A DNA stretch of 64,000 bases from Mesorhizobium temperatum. GTDB lineage: Bacteria; Pseudomonadota; Alphaproteobacteria; Rhizobiales; Rhizobiaceae. The DNA lies in NCBI RefSeq assembly GCF_002284575.1, contig NZ_NPKJ01000066.1:151513-215512 (forward strand), read 5' to 3'. The stretch's first letter is position 1, and each line of letters opens with the position of its first letter. The translations under genes were made by a program, and so were the position numbers. The notes beneath the pieces are model-generated. The model was not told where the DNA came from and did no database searches. It saw only the letters and a list, made by a program, of their open reading frames with translations. Below are positions 15,801 through 23,337 of the stretch, piece by piece.

Positions 15801-16043
15801 CAGCGGCTGGAGGCGACCAACGCCGATGAAGCGCGCTCGATCTATCTGAGGACGTTGGACCTCTATCCGGATGCCGGACCCGTTTGCAAGGCGCTGATCA
15901 AGGAGCGGCTGTCGCGCCGTGATTTCGAAGGTGCGGTCGACGATTATTGGCGCTACGAACGGGCGCTGCGTGCTGCCGGAGAAGCGGCGCCTGTGGAAAT
16001 ACGCGCCTTGGTCGACCCCTATCTTGTGCGGCACACGCCCTGA
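12801..16043 (+). CDS. Large AAA/BTAD transcriptional regulator
   Basis: A 1080-residue regulator. The ATG at 12801 is preferred because GGGAG precedes it and recognisable homology starts here. An N-terminal STAND/MalT-like ATPase has Walker A APAGYGKTT near residue 55 and Walker B-like TILVLDDLHDAD near 137. A long helical TPR-like region follows. A winged-helix domain at about 835-925 (LKVHVLGGFRLEFDG, PTKALDILRVL, LWPDLDGDQARAACEQALHRLRKLLG) precedes a BTAD domain at about 930-1075. Unlike MalT, the DNA-binding domain is SARP-like and C-terminal. It probably senses a signal through the helical repeats. The downstream gene at 16104 is on the opposite strand; the di-heme/YeiH/cysH operon upstream is a plausible but unproven target. 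Confidence 0.85.
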   Translation: MTPLDAVEADARRPLSGTGRIAKLAAPRSARILRRNRVLEAIDRKSRSTICWVAAPAGYGKTTAVIDYLESTVAPHVWFRIDEGDQDIARFFQYLAQSIAAPAVGNMPVFGVEYAEQPREFARRFFRAYFARLKPGTILVLDDLHDADTPEFRAVLSVMFRELPDTVRCICVSRTFPHEELGDLVLKGQMAVIDRRALEFSTSEARDFVKLRSKNGVVSVDVEPARGWAIGLVLLADHGSAIGPDDTNGTAPGGQNALSDILGRHFFLSLPAADQDMLLKLNLLPEISAELADVMIGSGEAGKLLDRLYRRQLLVTRLENSRDTFYLHDLLRDFLDRRFAQHVVMEEQRSLRRKAAKVLADAGRYDEAIPLALQAEDWDQASELMLSRAEAVLAQGHRTTFIEWVGRLPEAFMNGWHFYWLGVAHMPDDAAAEHWLSKAWHAFGEADDRRGLCLTVSRAVLVKTDSWRTYEGLSAWTRRAFEIIERGLPELPSEEAMLVRIGMVRALNFGDDYYGNSPAGQALETELLERLTRNPEHDPSGLRLLASVSLIEHSVSIMRADLFTKAVDSVVEDLSDKNVLPWVLGMWLVEFGAKSGRYFPYKRRGFPYPSAEAALREAIAIGERESLKGVEFGGLYHLQMQMKFRNDFAELHQVIERLAEIADSRFSTQVAIVANCCATLHARQSDFAAAYQDCERFMAASEAANEPMVERWAHNITKFQVFLADRKPREAATLLGDLLPRLDGGARKRTEICILAAAALESLWDGDPHYGDRLKLFMEALRDISWPMVLLNVPELLAELLGDALERGIEPKLCRSLIGERRLDVPQRRPAAWPWPLKVHVLGGFRLEFDGNPLNLGAKPPTKALDILRVLAISKDNTCSLETLQDWLWPDLDGDQARAACEQALHRLRKLLGRIDLIVQREGKLRLASDKVWVDLADWDARLKAITTTNGGASGLRLEAEALFLAFPGPLFLHERASFWSLAAAEKVRRDLIDLALRIGQRLEATNADEARSIYLRTLDLYPDAGPVCKALIKERLSRRDFEGAVDDYWRYERALRAAGEAAPVEIRALVDPYLVRHTP

Positions 16044-16103
16044 AGTCGATATGCCGCGCTGTCTCACGAAATCCTGGGCTATCGTCGGTCCGGCGGCCAT
16101 CAC

Positions 16104-16739
16104 TCAAGCTCCGTGCAGGATGTTTGCAGCCAGGAGAAGGGCTGCCAGGATCAGAACGAGACCGGCGATCGCGTCCATCCGCTTGCGGCAGATCGGGCGG
16201 TCGAAGCGGCGCGACAGGCTCACCCCGGCCAGGCTCCAGCCATAGAACTTGATTGCGGAAGCCGTGAGGAACCCGGCTGCGAACCCCGCCTGTTCCTCGC
16301 TGCCGTAGCTGAACGAGAGAACGCCGACGAGAAACATCGCCTCGAGCCAAACCAGAGGATTGAGCCAGGTGACGGCGAGCATCGACCCGATCGCCCGAGA
16401 TCTGGACTTGCCGCCTGTTGTGGCAGCCGCCGTACTGCGTTTCCGGCTGATGTTGAGCAAGGTGCGCGCGCCCCACCAGGCGAGGAATACGGCGCATACC
16501 GCCTGCAGGACACCGGAGATTGCGGGATGGTGCGTCAGCAGCGTTCCAAGCCCGCCGATTCCCATGGTCACCAAAGCGATTTCCGAGACGTAACCGGTGG
16601 AAGCGACCGCAAAGGGGTGGCTGCGCGTCAGTCCCGCCTGGATCAGCATGAGGTTCTGGGGGCCGAGGGAAAAGATAAGCCCGAGGCCGAACACGAAGCC
16701 GGACGCCGCTGCCGGCGACAACAGGGCGTCGGCTGTCAT
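16104..16739 (-). CDS. LysE/RhtB-family amino acid exporter
   Basis: A 211-residue inner-membrane protein with about six hydrophobic helices. It has the LysE/ArgO hallmark near the N-terminus (GFVFGLGLIFSLGPQNLMLI) and the WLNPLVWLE segment in the middle, and its length is normal for the family. It should export a basic or other amino acid using the proton gradient. The ATG at 16739 begins MTADALLSP; an open frame continues upstream without homology. It is convergent with the BTAD regulator and stands alone, with a terminator of the next minus-strand gene upstream of it. Confidence 0.88.
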   Translation of the reverse strand: MTADALLSPAAASGFVFGLGLIFSLGPQNLMLIQAGLTRSHPFAVASTGYVSEIALVTMGIGGLGTLLTHHPAISGVLQAVCAVFLAWWGARTLLNISRKRSTAAATTGGKSRSRAIGSMLAVTWLNPLVWLEAMFLVGVLSFSYGSEEQAGFAAGFLTASAIKFYGWSLAGVSLSRRFDRPICRKRMDAIAGLVLILAALLLAANILHGA

Positions 16740-17092
16740 GTCACGCCACCTGGCTTTTTCGCTCCCGCACCCTTCTGCATCTGCCGCCTCCCACGCGACG
16801 CAGTGTGGAAGGCAGGCGCATATGGATCGCTTACGGCAAAGCCGGCAGTCCCAGTTCACGGTTCGACGACCACAGCTGATTTGCCGAAATCGCACGAAAA
16901 AAATGGCCGGGCTCGAATACGGCCCGGCCAAAAGAAGGTTACAACCTTCAGAGGGGAACGCCGTTCAACGGAATGGGAGGAAACCGTCGAACGGTCTTAC
17001 CTGTTTGAGCTTGTTTGGGCGTGTTGGCGACGAACAAAATTCCAAAAGCCGGCGGGACAACGAAAATTCCCGTTCTATTTGCTCAGACGTCT
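16740..17092. other. Intergenic region containing a terminator
   Basis: A 353-bp region between the LysE-type gene and the end of the 2OG-Fe(II) oxygenase gene, both on the minus strand. It holds the terminator at 16897-16929. I see no gene in the remainder. Confidence 0.6.
16897..16929 (-). terminator. Rho-independent terminator
   Basis: On the minus strand a perfect 8-bp stem (GGCCGGGC with GCCCGGCC, 9-nt loop; arms 16905-16912 and 16922-16929) is followed by seven T residues. It lies about 160 bp beyond the stop of the oxygenase gene and should end its transcript before the LysE-type gene. Confidence 0.8.
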
Positions 17093-18112
17093 TCAGACAG
17101 GTGACGCCCTCGTCTCAAGGAGATCGGCATAGTGCCGGCGCGCCACGTCAGAATGCGAGCGCAAGCGACTTTTCAGCACGTTGGTTCCGACGTCACGAAC
17201 CAGCGGATTGTCCGGATCGCTCGCCGGTCCGTGCGCCTCGGCAGCCAGTTCTTCAGGCAGGGTGAGCAACGGGATCGTCGCATCTAGCTGGGCGCTGAAG
17301 AAGAACGGAACGGAAATCCGCTCGACACCGGCCGGCGGCGTGACGACACGGTGGACCGTCGCCCTGAGATAACCGTTCGATGCCAGTTCGAGGAGCTCGC
17401 CGATGTTGACCACCAGCGTTCCGGGGATGGGATCCACATTCACCCAGCTTCCGTCGTATTCGACCTGCAGCCCCCTGTTGTTGTCCTGAAGCAGGAGCGT
17501 CAGGAAACCGCCGTCCTTATGTGCGCCGACGCCCTGGTCGCCGCCGGTTGCGTTGCGTCCGGGATAGCGCACGATCTTCATGCGATGGTTGGGCTCACCG
17601 CTATAGATCGGATCGAAAGCGTCCTCGGCCTGGTCGAGCGACAGCGCGAAAGCCTTCAGCAGGCGGATCGCCACCGCCGTCGCCTTGGTCTGCCATGCCA
17701 GCAGCGCCGGCTTGAGTTCCGGCAGGGCCGAAGGCCACTGGTTCGGCCCTTGCAGCCGCGTCCAGGCAGGAATGCCCGGCCCCTGTGGAATGGGTCGACG
17801 CTCGACGCCGATGTCGAGCTGTTCGCGCCAATCGGCCTTGCCCTTGGTCAGTTCGCCACCGGTGCGCGTGTAGCCGCGGAATTGCGGGGACTTGACCATT
17901 TCGATGGCCAGCTTGTCGGTTTCCGGCAAGGCAAAGAACCGCCGCGAGGCGTCGAGCACCTCGTCGATCTCCACAGCCGAAATTCCGTGGCCGCTGAGAT
18001 AGAAGAAGCCGACATCGCGGGCCGCAGTGCGCAGGTCGAACAGAAAGGTCCGACGCTCCGACGCGCCGTGTTCGAGACGGCTGAGATCGAGCACGGGTAC
18101 AATCCTGGCCAT
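17093..18112 (-). CDS. 2-oxoglutarate/Fe(II)-dependent oxygenase (isopenicillin N synthase-like)
   Basis: A 339-residue cytoplasmic dioxygenase. The N-terminal DIOX_N domain (VPVLDLSRLEHG, DVGFFYLSGHGI) precedes the double-stranded beta-helix core. The iron ligands are His and Asp in GAHKDGGFLTLLLQD and His in RATVHRVV, and the Arg and Ser of ERISVPFF bind 2-oxoglutarate. The ATG at 18112 follows a GGAGG at good distance; a TTG two codons upstream is less likely. Bacterial members hydroxylate or desaturate amino acids, flavonoids or pesticides, so the substrate is unknown. It is followed by a clear terminator. Confidence 0.9.
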   Translation of the reverse strand: MARIVPVLDLSRLEHGASERRTFLFDLRTAARDVGFFYLSGHGISAVEIDEVLDASRRFFALPETDKLAIEMVKSPQFRGYTRTGGELTKGKADWREQLDIGVERRPIPQGPGIPAWTRLQGPNQWPSALPELKPALLAWQTKATAVAIRLLKAFALSLDQAEDAFDPIYSGEPNHRMKIVRYPGRNATGGDQGVGAHKDGGFLTLLLQDNNRGLQVEYDGSWVNVDPIPGTLVVNIGELLELASNGYLRATVHRVVTPPAGVERISVPFFFSAQLDATIPLLTLPEELAAEAHGPASDPDNPLVRDVGTNVLKSRLRSHSDVARRHYADLLETRASPV

Positions 18113-18323
18113 GGTCAACCTCCTCCTGCCTCAGGCTTGGATCAGGCCCTTACGGTGACACGCAGGTCGTTGCGATCAAAGCAATGGTCGATCCAATCTC
18201 GATGCCAATGGAGAAAGTCAGCGCTGCGTTTGGCGGCCAGCAGGCAAATAACGTCCGAACGGGTGTTCCATGGCACGAAGGCATCATGGCAAACACATGC
18301 ACGAATTGCAGTCCGGCCGAGAC

Positions 18324-19034
18324 TCAGAAATTTTCGACCCACGGCCTGAGTTCGAGTTCCCAAGTCCAGGCGCTGCGATGCTGCCGGTGGATTGCGAGAT
18401 AGGTTTCGGCGATCGCGTCGGGAGATAGCCGGCGATCCTGCCGGTCGGGTTCGCCGGCCTGTCCAGGCCTATTCTGTCCGGGCTCGTTCGGCGCGATCAC
18501 ACCGTCGATGATGAAATGCGCGACATGGATGTTTTTCGGGGCAAGTTCGCGGGCCATGGATTGCGCCAGCCCGCGCAGGCCGAACTTTGGCATGGCAAAG
18601 CCGGCCGAACCCGGAAACCCTTTGATGCTGGCGGTGGCGCCGGTGAACAGGATCGAGCCGGAGCCGCGGGAAAGCAACCGGCGCGCGGCCTGCTGGCCGA
18701 CCAGGAACCCGCCATAGGCGCCGACCAGCAATGCCTGTCTGACCGCTTCGGGTTCGAGGTCGGCGATCGGTCCGCGGGCGCGGCCGCTGGCGTTGAAAAC
18801 CACAAGCGACAGAGGACCGGCGTTGTCGGCGACATCGAACAGGTTTTCGACCGACGCGACATCGGCAACGTCCGTTTCGACCGCCAACGCTCCGGTCTCG
18901 TCGACCAGCGTGGTCAGCTTGCCGACGTTGCGGGCAGCCAGGACCACGCGAAATCCCTCCTTGGCGAGAAGACGTGCAAGCGAGGCGCTCAGCCCCGGTC
19001 CTGCTCCAGCGATAATTGCCACATCTGATGTCAT
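18324..19034 (-). CDS. Short-chain dehydrogenase/reductase with Phe in place of the catalytic Tyr
   Basis: A 236-residue Rossmann-fold protein. The cofactor motif is IIAGAGPGLSASLA and NASG follows strand 4. The active site reads GSILFTGATASIKGFPGSAGFAMPKFGLRG: the usual YxxxK is FAMPK, so the Tyr is Phe while the Lys is kept. I know this substitution from a bacterial subfamily with SMARELxPKxIHVAH, also seen here. Catalysis may therefore differ or be lost. It is divergent from the SRPBCC gene across a region holding a 26-bp palindrome. Confidence 0.85.
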   Translation of the reverse strand: MTSDVAIIAGAGPGLSASLARLLAKEGFRVVLAARNVGKLTTLVDETGALAVETDVADVASVENLFDVADNAGPLSLVVFNASGRARGPIADLEPEAVRQALLVGAYGGFLVGQQAARRLLSRGSGSILFTGATASIKGFPGSAGFAMPKFGLRGLAQSMARELAPKNIHVAHFIIDGVIAPNEPGQNRPGQAGEPDRQDRRLSPDAIAETYLAIHRQHRSAWTWELELRPWVENF

Positions 19035-19450
19035 GGAGCTTCTCCCTTACGGATTCTGGTGTGGTACGGATTCTAGTGCGGCGGATTGGCGATTCAGGTC
19101 CTGCCACTCGTATTTCTGAGGCAGATCGGAAGTCGGATTTCGAGCCGACATGGATATGTTCGCCGAGACGAAGGCCGGTCGACCGATCGAGGCTCCCGGC
19201 CGTGACGATTGTCATGGCATTCGAAGGTTTTCTGTTGTCTCAGGTCGCTCTCCATCTGCCCTCCTCTTTAGTGAATGCGGCTTGATTGCGGGCGTGCAGA
19301 TTGCTCGACAAGTCAAACGAGGCGCCATAGCCGGGTATTGACAAAATATTTTGTCAATACGAAAAAGAGAATGCTTGAGCTTGGGCGGGCGGCCGTATCG
19401 GCCAGTAGTGGCGTCGTACCTGGCAACGCCGAACCCTGAAAGGAGTTCCC
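19035..19450. other. Divergent intergenic region with a long palindrome
   Basis: A 416-bp region between the divergent SDR and SRPBCC genes. Its main feature is the 26-bp palindrome at 19335-19360. I see no credible gene in it. Confidence 0.6.
19335..19360. promoter_or_regulatory. Perfect 26-bp palindrome, probable operator
   Basis: The half-site GTATTGACAAAAT is followed at once by its exact reverse complement. TTGACA, a -35 consensus, is present on both strands within it. It lies 90 bp upstream of the SRPBCC start and about 300 bp from the SDR start. A dimeric repressor of ArsR, TetR or MarR type would fit, but no such gene is adjacent. Confidence 0.8.
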
Positions 19451-20365
19451 ATGCCAGTCAAGAAAGACGAAACCGGAAAGCGCTGGGTCGAGATGGAGTT
19501 CATTACGCCCGGTACACCCGAGCAGGTGTGGCGGGCGATGGCGACGGGTCCCGGCAATACCGCCTGGTTCACAAAGACCAAGATAGACGAGCATGTCGGC
19601 GGCAGGCTTCATTTCGACTTCGGTCCCAATGGAGCCTCCACCGGCGAAGTGACGATCTGGGAGCCGCCCTACCGTTTCGGCTATGTCGAACGCGAGTGGA
19701 GCGAAGGGGCGCCGCCCGTCGCAACGGAGATCACCGTGACCAGCCGGTCGGGTGATCGGTGCGTTGTTCGCATGGTCCATTCGCTGTTTGCCTCGACCGA
19801 CGATTGGGACGATCAGTTGGAAGGATTCGAGAGCGGCTGGCCCGGCTTTTTCGAGGTGCTACGCGTTTACCTTTCGAACTTCGCCGGCGAAAAGGCCGCC
19901 AGCTTCAGCGTCATGGCCAGCACGCAGGCCGACCAGTTCTCGACTTGGAGGCGACCTACCGAGACGATCGGCCTGGCCGGCGCAAGCGTCGGTGAGGAGC
20001 GGAATGGCCCGCAGCAGCCGGAGAGACTATCCGGCATAGTCGAACGCGTGCGGCAGGACGACAAGCAGCGCTTCATCGTGCTGCGCCTGAATTTGCCTGC
20101 TCCCGGCATCGCCCTGATCGGAACCTATGGTACCGAGGGCGGCGCGAATGCCAGCATGGCCCTGTATCTTTATGGCGACGACGCCGAGCAGCGCGCCGCG
20201 GAGGGCGAGACTAAGTGGCGGAACTGGTTTGGCGAAACCTTCAAGCGTCCGCGCTGGCGGATGCTTCCGGATCAGCCGGCCAGAAGGTCGGCATCGAGCG
20301 GTCTCTTGATATTGGTTTCCTATGGATATACATATCACTCGACGTATATCCATAGGAGAGTGTGA
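19451..20365 (+). CDS. SRPBCC (AHSA1-type) domain protein
   Basis: A 304-residue protein. Residues about 1-150 are an AHSA1/START-like ligand-binding domain (VEMEFITPGTPEQVWRAM, GNTAWFTKTKIDEHVGG, GYVEREWSEGAPP). A second region of about 120 residues resembles a repeat seen in long SRPBCC proteins of actinobacteria and rhizobia. The start follows AAGGAG. Such proteins bind small hydrophobic ligands and are often controlled by ArsR regulators. The last 25 residues are translated from the VapBC operator and look non-native, and the stop overlaps the vapB start, so the original C-terminus was probably replaced when the toxin-antitoxin module inserted. Confidence 0.8.
   Translation: MPVKKDETGKRWVEMEFITPGTPEQVWRAMATGPGNTAWFTKTKIDEHVGGRLHFDFGPNGASTGEVTIWEPPYRFGYVEREWSEGAPPVATEITVTSRSGDRCVVRMVHSLFASTDDWDDQLEGFESGWPGFFEVLRVYLSNFAGEKAASFSVMASTQADQFSTWRRPTETIGLAGASVGEERNGPQQPERLSGIVERVRQDDKQRFIVLRLNLPAPGIALIGTYGTEGGANASMALYLYGDDAEQRAAEGETKWRNWFGETFKRPRWRMLPDQPARRSASSGLLILVSYGYTYHSTYIHRRV
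20319..20356. promoter_or_regulatory. Inverted-repeat operator of the VapBC module
   Basis: Two perfect 13-bp arms, CCTATGGATATAC (20319-20331) and its reverse complement (20344-20356), flank a 12-bp spacer. The right arm runs into the ribosome-binding site of vapB (GGAG at 20355-20358). Autorepression by a VapB-VapC complex is the usual arrangement for such modules. Confidence 0.85.
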
Positions 20366-20595
20366 TGCAGGTCGCCAAATGGGGCAACAGCCTCGCTGTC
20401 CGTCTTCCTGCCGTCGTGGTCGAGGCCCTCGAACTCAAAGAAGGCGATGAGATTGAAATCCATGTCGCCGAAGCCCGACGACTCGGCGTCGCGCGCAAAC
20501 CTGCGCGCGAGGAATTGCTGAAGCGGCTTCGCGCCTTCCGCGGTCGCCTTCCCGCCGATTTCAAGTTCGATCGGGATGAGGCGAATGCCCGGTAG
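20365..20595 (+). CDS. vapB: VapB/MazE-type antitoxin (AbrB fold)
   Basis: A 76-residue antitoxin. An N-terminal AbrB/MazE swapped-hairpin domain (QVAKWGNSLAVRLPAVVVEALEL, then KEGDEIEI) binds the operator immediately upstream. The C-terminal tail (RLRAFRGRLPADFKFDRDEAN) should wrap the toxin. The ATG at 20365 is 6 nt from GGAG; a GTG one codon earlier is possible. It overlaps vapC by 11 bp. Antitoxin name assigned from the partner, which is a PIN-domain toxin. Confidence 0.92.
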   Translation: MQVAKWGNSLAVRLPAVVVEALELKEGDEIEIHVAEARRLGVARKPAREELLKRLRAFRGRLPADFKFDRDEANAR

Positions 20596-20992
20596 CTTCT
20601 TCGACACCAATGTCCTTGTCTATATCGCGTCGGGCGATTCCGTAAAAGCCGACCAGGCGGAGATGGCCATCGCCGCTGGCGGCGCGATCAGCGTGCAGGT
20701 TCTCAACGAGCTCTCCAATGTCGCCCGCCGCAAGATGCGGCTGTCGTGGATGGAGACCCACACGTTTCTGGCCACGCTACGCGGCCTCCTGACCGTCCAT
20801 CCCATCACCATCGAGACGCACGAGACCGCGCTGGCGCTGGCCGAGCGTTATAGCTTTTCCATTTACGATGCCATGATCGCCGCCGCAGCTCTTCACGCTG
20901 ACTGCGACACACTGTGGTCAGAAGATATGCAACATGGGATGGCGCTCGACGAAGGGCTGCGTATCGCCAATCCGTTTCGGCCAAATGCCTGA
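20585..20992 (+). CDS. vapC: VapC-type PIN-domain ribonuclease toxin
   Basis: A 135-residue PIN-domain toxin expected to cleave tRNA or other RNA when its antitoxin is degraded. The acidic residues that bind magnesium are in place: Asp7 (FFDTNVLVY), Glu42 (VLNELSNV), Asp95 (SIYDAMIAA) and Asp114 (WSEDMQHG). The start at 20585 lies within the end of vapB; an ATG three codons earlier is also possible. Full length with no visible lesion, so the module is probably functional. Confidence 0.93.
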   Translation: MPGSFFDTNVLVYIASGDSVKADQAEMAIAAGGAISVQVLNELSNVARRKMRLSWMETHTFLATLRGLLTVHPITIETHETALALAERYSFSIYDAMIAAAALHADCDTLWSEDMQHGMALDEGLRIANPFRPNA

Positions 20993-21035
20993 TCCTTCGC
21001 GGATTTCCTCCCTGGCTGTATAGGCACACGACGCA

Positions 21036-21617
21036 TCAGACATGGAGTTCCCTCGAGATCGCCGGGCCGACCGAAAAATCACTGAATGTGACTTCGAAAC
21101 CTTCACGTTGCGGCGAACAGCACATCATGCCGATATCGACTGTTTTCGAGGGCGGGAAGTAGGCGAGCCGCACCGGCTTCCAGTGATGGTCGGAGGCATC
21201 AAGATACTGAACACGGACGGTCTCGGCATGGCGGGTCAACCGGATCCTGACGCCGTCTGGACCAGCCGGGATTCTGACCAACGACCAGTCGGAAGCATCA
21301 TTGGTGACGACGACGGAAAAATATGCCAGCCCGTCGGTGAACTCGATGCCGGCCTTGACCCAGTGCGTCTCGCTCAGCCGGACCATCAAACCGGCCTGAT
21401 CATAGAGCACCTTGTAGGCCCCCTTGACGGTGACCTCGGCGCTGAAGTCGCCCTCGACCTGCCGGTAGAGGAAGTGGCCATTGTCGCGCCAGAAGCCATA
21501 AAACGTCTCGCGCCAGAAATCGGTCTCCTTGCCGGTCCGCACATGCACGGAGCAGTCGCCGAAAGCATGATGCGGAGGCGGGTTGAGCCAGGTCAGTTCT
21601 GCATTCTGAGATGTCAT
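21036..21617 (-). CDS. DUF1349 (concanavalin-like) protein
   Basis: A 193-residue protein with the beta-sandwich pattern of DUF1349/YkrP-type proteins: WLNPPPHHAF, TDFWRETFYGFWRDNGHFLYR, DFSAEVTV, YDQAGLMVRLSETHWVKAGIEF and VDIGMMCCSP. It has no signal peptide. The family has a lectin-like fold and no established biochemical role. It converges with vapC, ends 44 bp from it, and appears monocistronic. Confidence 0.85.
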   Translation of the reverse strand: MTSQNAELTWLNPPPHHAFGDCSVHVRTGKETDFWRETFYGFWRDNGHFLYRQVEGDFSAEVTVKGAYKVLYDQAGLMVRLSETHWVKAGIEFTDGLAYFSVVVTNDASDWSLVRIPAGPDGVRIRLTRHAETVRVQYLDASDHHWKPVRLAYFPPSKTVDIGMMCCSPQREGFEVTFSDFSVGPAISRELHV

Positions 21618-21717
21618 CGACTTGCTCGTCTCTCCAGTTCGTGTTGCCTTGTCCGTCGCTCATGCGAAGAGGCGGCTACGATCTCATCCAGATCATTTGT
21701 ACCCGGCTTCAACCGTT

Positions 21718-23235
21718 TCATTTCGGCGCTTGGTAAAGCTCGGTCGCGGCCTCTCTCAGCGCGCGCCGGCTGTCTGGCCTGAAATACATCATGTGGCCGC
21801 CTTCCAGCAGGTCGACGCGGATGGGCTTTGCGCCAGGAAGCGAAGGAACCTGGCCGACCAGGTAGCGTGACACCAGATAGGGTGTCACCAGGTCGGTGTA
21901 GCCGTTGACGATCAAAACGCCGAGGCCGGGATTTAGCGCGCGCGCCTGCTGAAGGTCATCCATCACGCCGACATAGCCCTGACGCGTCGGGCTCGTCCCG
22001 TAATCCCAATTGCCGCTGACTTCGCGGTTGAGAAGCCGGTAGCTTAGATCGGTGCGGAATTTCAATTCCTCCCTGATATAGCTGACAAAGGCGGAAGTGA
22101 GCGCCGGCACGCTTCGGTCGAGCACCGGATCAGGGCCGCGAGGCCTTGGACTTTCCGGGGCAACGTCTGCCGTTTCGATCGTGCCGTCATAGGCGCTGAG
22201 AACATTGCCCCTTGCCCGAGCAAACTCCTTGGCGAAGAGGGCGGTGGGAATGCGTGCAAAGTTTCGTTTGACGAGTTCTAGCGGCAGGCCGGTGATTTCC
22301 GCAACGCGCGGGCTCGCCAGGCGCCCACCTTGTTCGAGCCCGCTGGCAAGCGCGACGAGGTAATCGCCAAGCGCATAGCGTTCGACATCGGCCAACCGCT
22401 CCTGCAGCTCGGAACCGGTGACGCCTTCGCTGCGCAGGCGCACCGCCGCCAGCGACGGCAGCTCAAGCGCCCAGTGTAGCGGCTGGAACTCGTCGGGTCG
22501 CACGAGTGTGAATTCGAGCGCCGGCGAGATGAGCACGATGCCGCGAGGACTGATGCCGATATCATCCTGAAGCGTCTTGGCAAGCAGTGCCGCCCGAAAC
22601 CCACCATAGCTTTCGCCGGCAAGAAACACCGGCGACGCCGTGCGGCCCGCCTGTGCCAGGTAGAGCCGGATAAAGGCGCCCATCGCGGCGGCATCCTGGT
22701 TGACGCCCCAGAAGCTGCGTGCCTCGGTTCCGGGTGCTTCGCGGCTGTAGCCCGTTCCGACGGGGTCGACAAAGACCAGGTCGGTCACGTCGAGCCAGGT
22801 GTTCGGGTTGTCCAAAAGCCGCTGCGGCGATGGGAGAAAACTTCCATTAGCCGCCGTCGCCATCACGCGTGGACCGAGCGCGCCGAGATGCAGATAGGCG
22901 GAAGCCGCTCCGGGACCACCGTTGAATACGAAAGTGATCGGGCGCTGGGGATCTGGTTCCCGGCTTGGCTCGGGACGTAGCGTGTAGGCGACATGAAAGA
23001 TTTCCGCGGTGACGTCGCCCTTGCCCGATAGCAACGACAGCGTGCCGGCCTTTGCCTGATAGTTGAGCGTGCGTCCCGCGATCACGATCGAATGATCAGA
23101 GACCTGGGGCGGCGGAAGCAGCGACAGAACGCCGCCCGAAGGCGACGGCCGCTCGGCCACTTCCGCATGGCCGGCTGGAAGGCCGCCAACCAGCAGCAGC
23201 ATAGCAAGGGTGATTTCTAGCAGCTTGGTACGCAT
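21718..23235 (-). CDS. Secreted serine carboxypeptidase-like protein (peptidase S10)
   Basis: A 505-residue alpha/beta-hydrolase of family S10. A Sec signal peptide at residues 1 to about 24 (LLEITLAMLLLVGGLPAGHA) directs it to the periplasm. The oxyanion region FNGGPGAASAYLH, the nucleophile elbow GESYGG (Ser near residue 208), the Asp in VNGYTDLVTPY and the His in EGGHMMYFRPDS form the expected site. Bacterial S10 proteins probably trim peptides from the C-terminus. The ATG at 23235 gives the signal peptide; the open frame continues seven codons upstream. Confidence 0.9.
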   Translation of the reverse strand: MRTKLLEITLAMLLLVGGLPAGHAEVAERPSPSGGVLSLLPPPQVSDHSIVIAGRTLNYQAKAGTLSLLSGKGDVTAEIFHVAYTLRPEPSREPDPQRPITFVFNGGPGAASAYLHLGALGPRVMATAANGSFLPSPQRLLDNPNTWLDVTDLVFVDPVGTGYSREAPGTEARSFWGVNQDAAAMGAFIRLYLAQAGRTASPVFLAGESYGGFRAALLAKTLQDDIGISPRGIVLISPALEFTLVRPDEFQPLHWALELPSLAAVRLRSEGVTGSELQERLADVERYALGDYLVALASGLEQGGRLASPRVAEITGLPLELVKRNFARIPTALFAKEFARARGNVLSAYDGTIETADVAPESPRPRGPDPVLDRSVPALTSAFVSYIREELKFRTDLSYRLLNREVSGNWDYGTSPTRQGYVGVMDDLQQARALNPGLGVLIVNGYTDLVTPYLVSRYLVGQVPSLPGAKPIRVDLLEGGHMMYFRPDSRRALREAATELYQAPK

Positions 23236-23337
23236 GACGACTCCGCAGCGGAACAACTGGAAGCTACCACGCTGATGGCTCAGCCGAAATCACAGGACCG
23301 TGCACGCCCTCGCTGCTGGAAGGAGACAGCGTGACTT

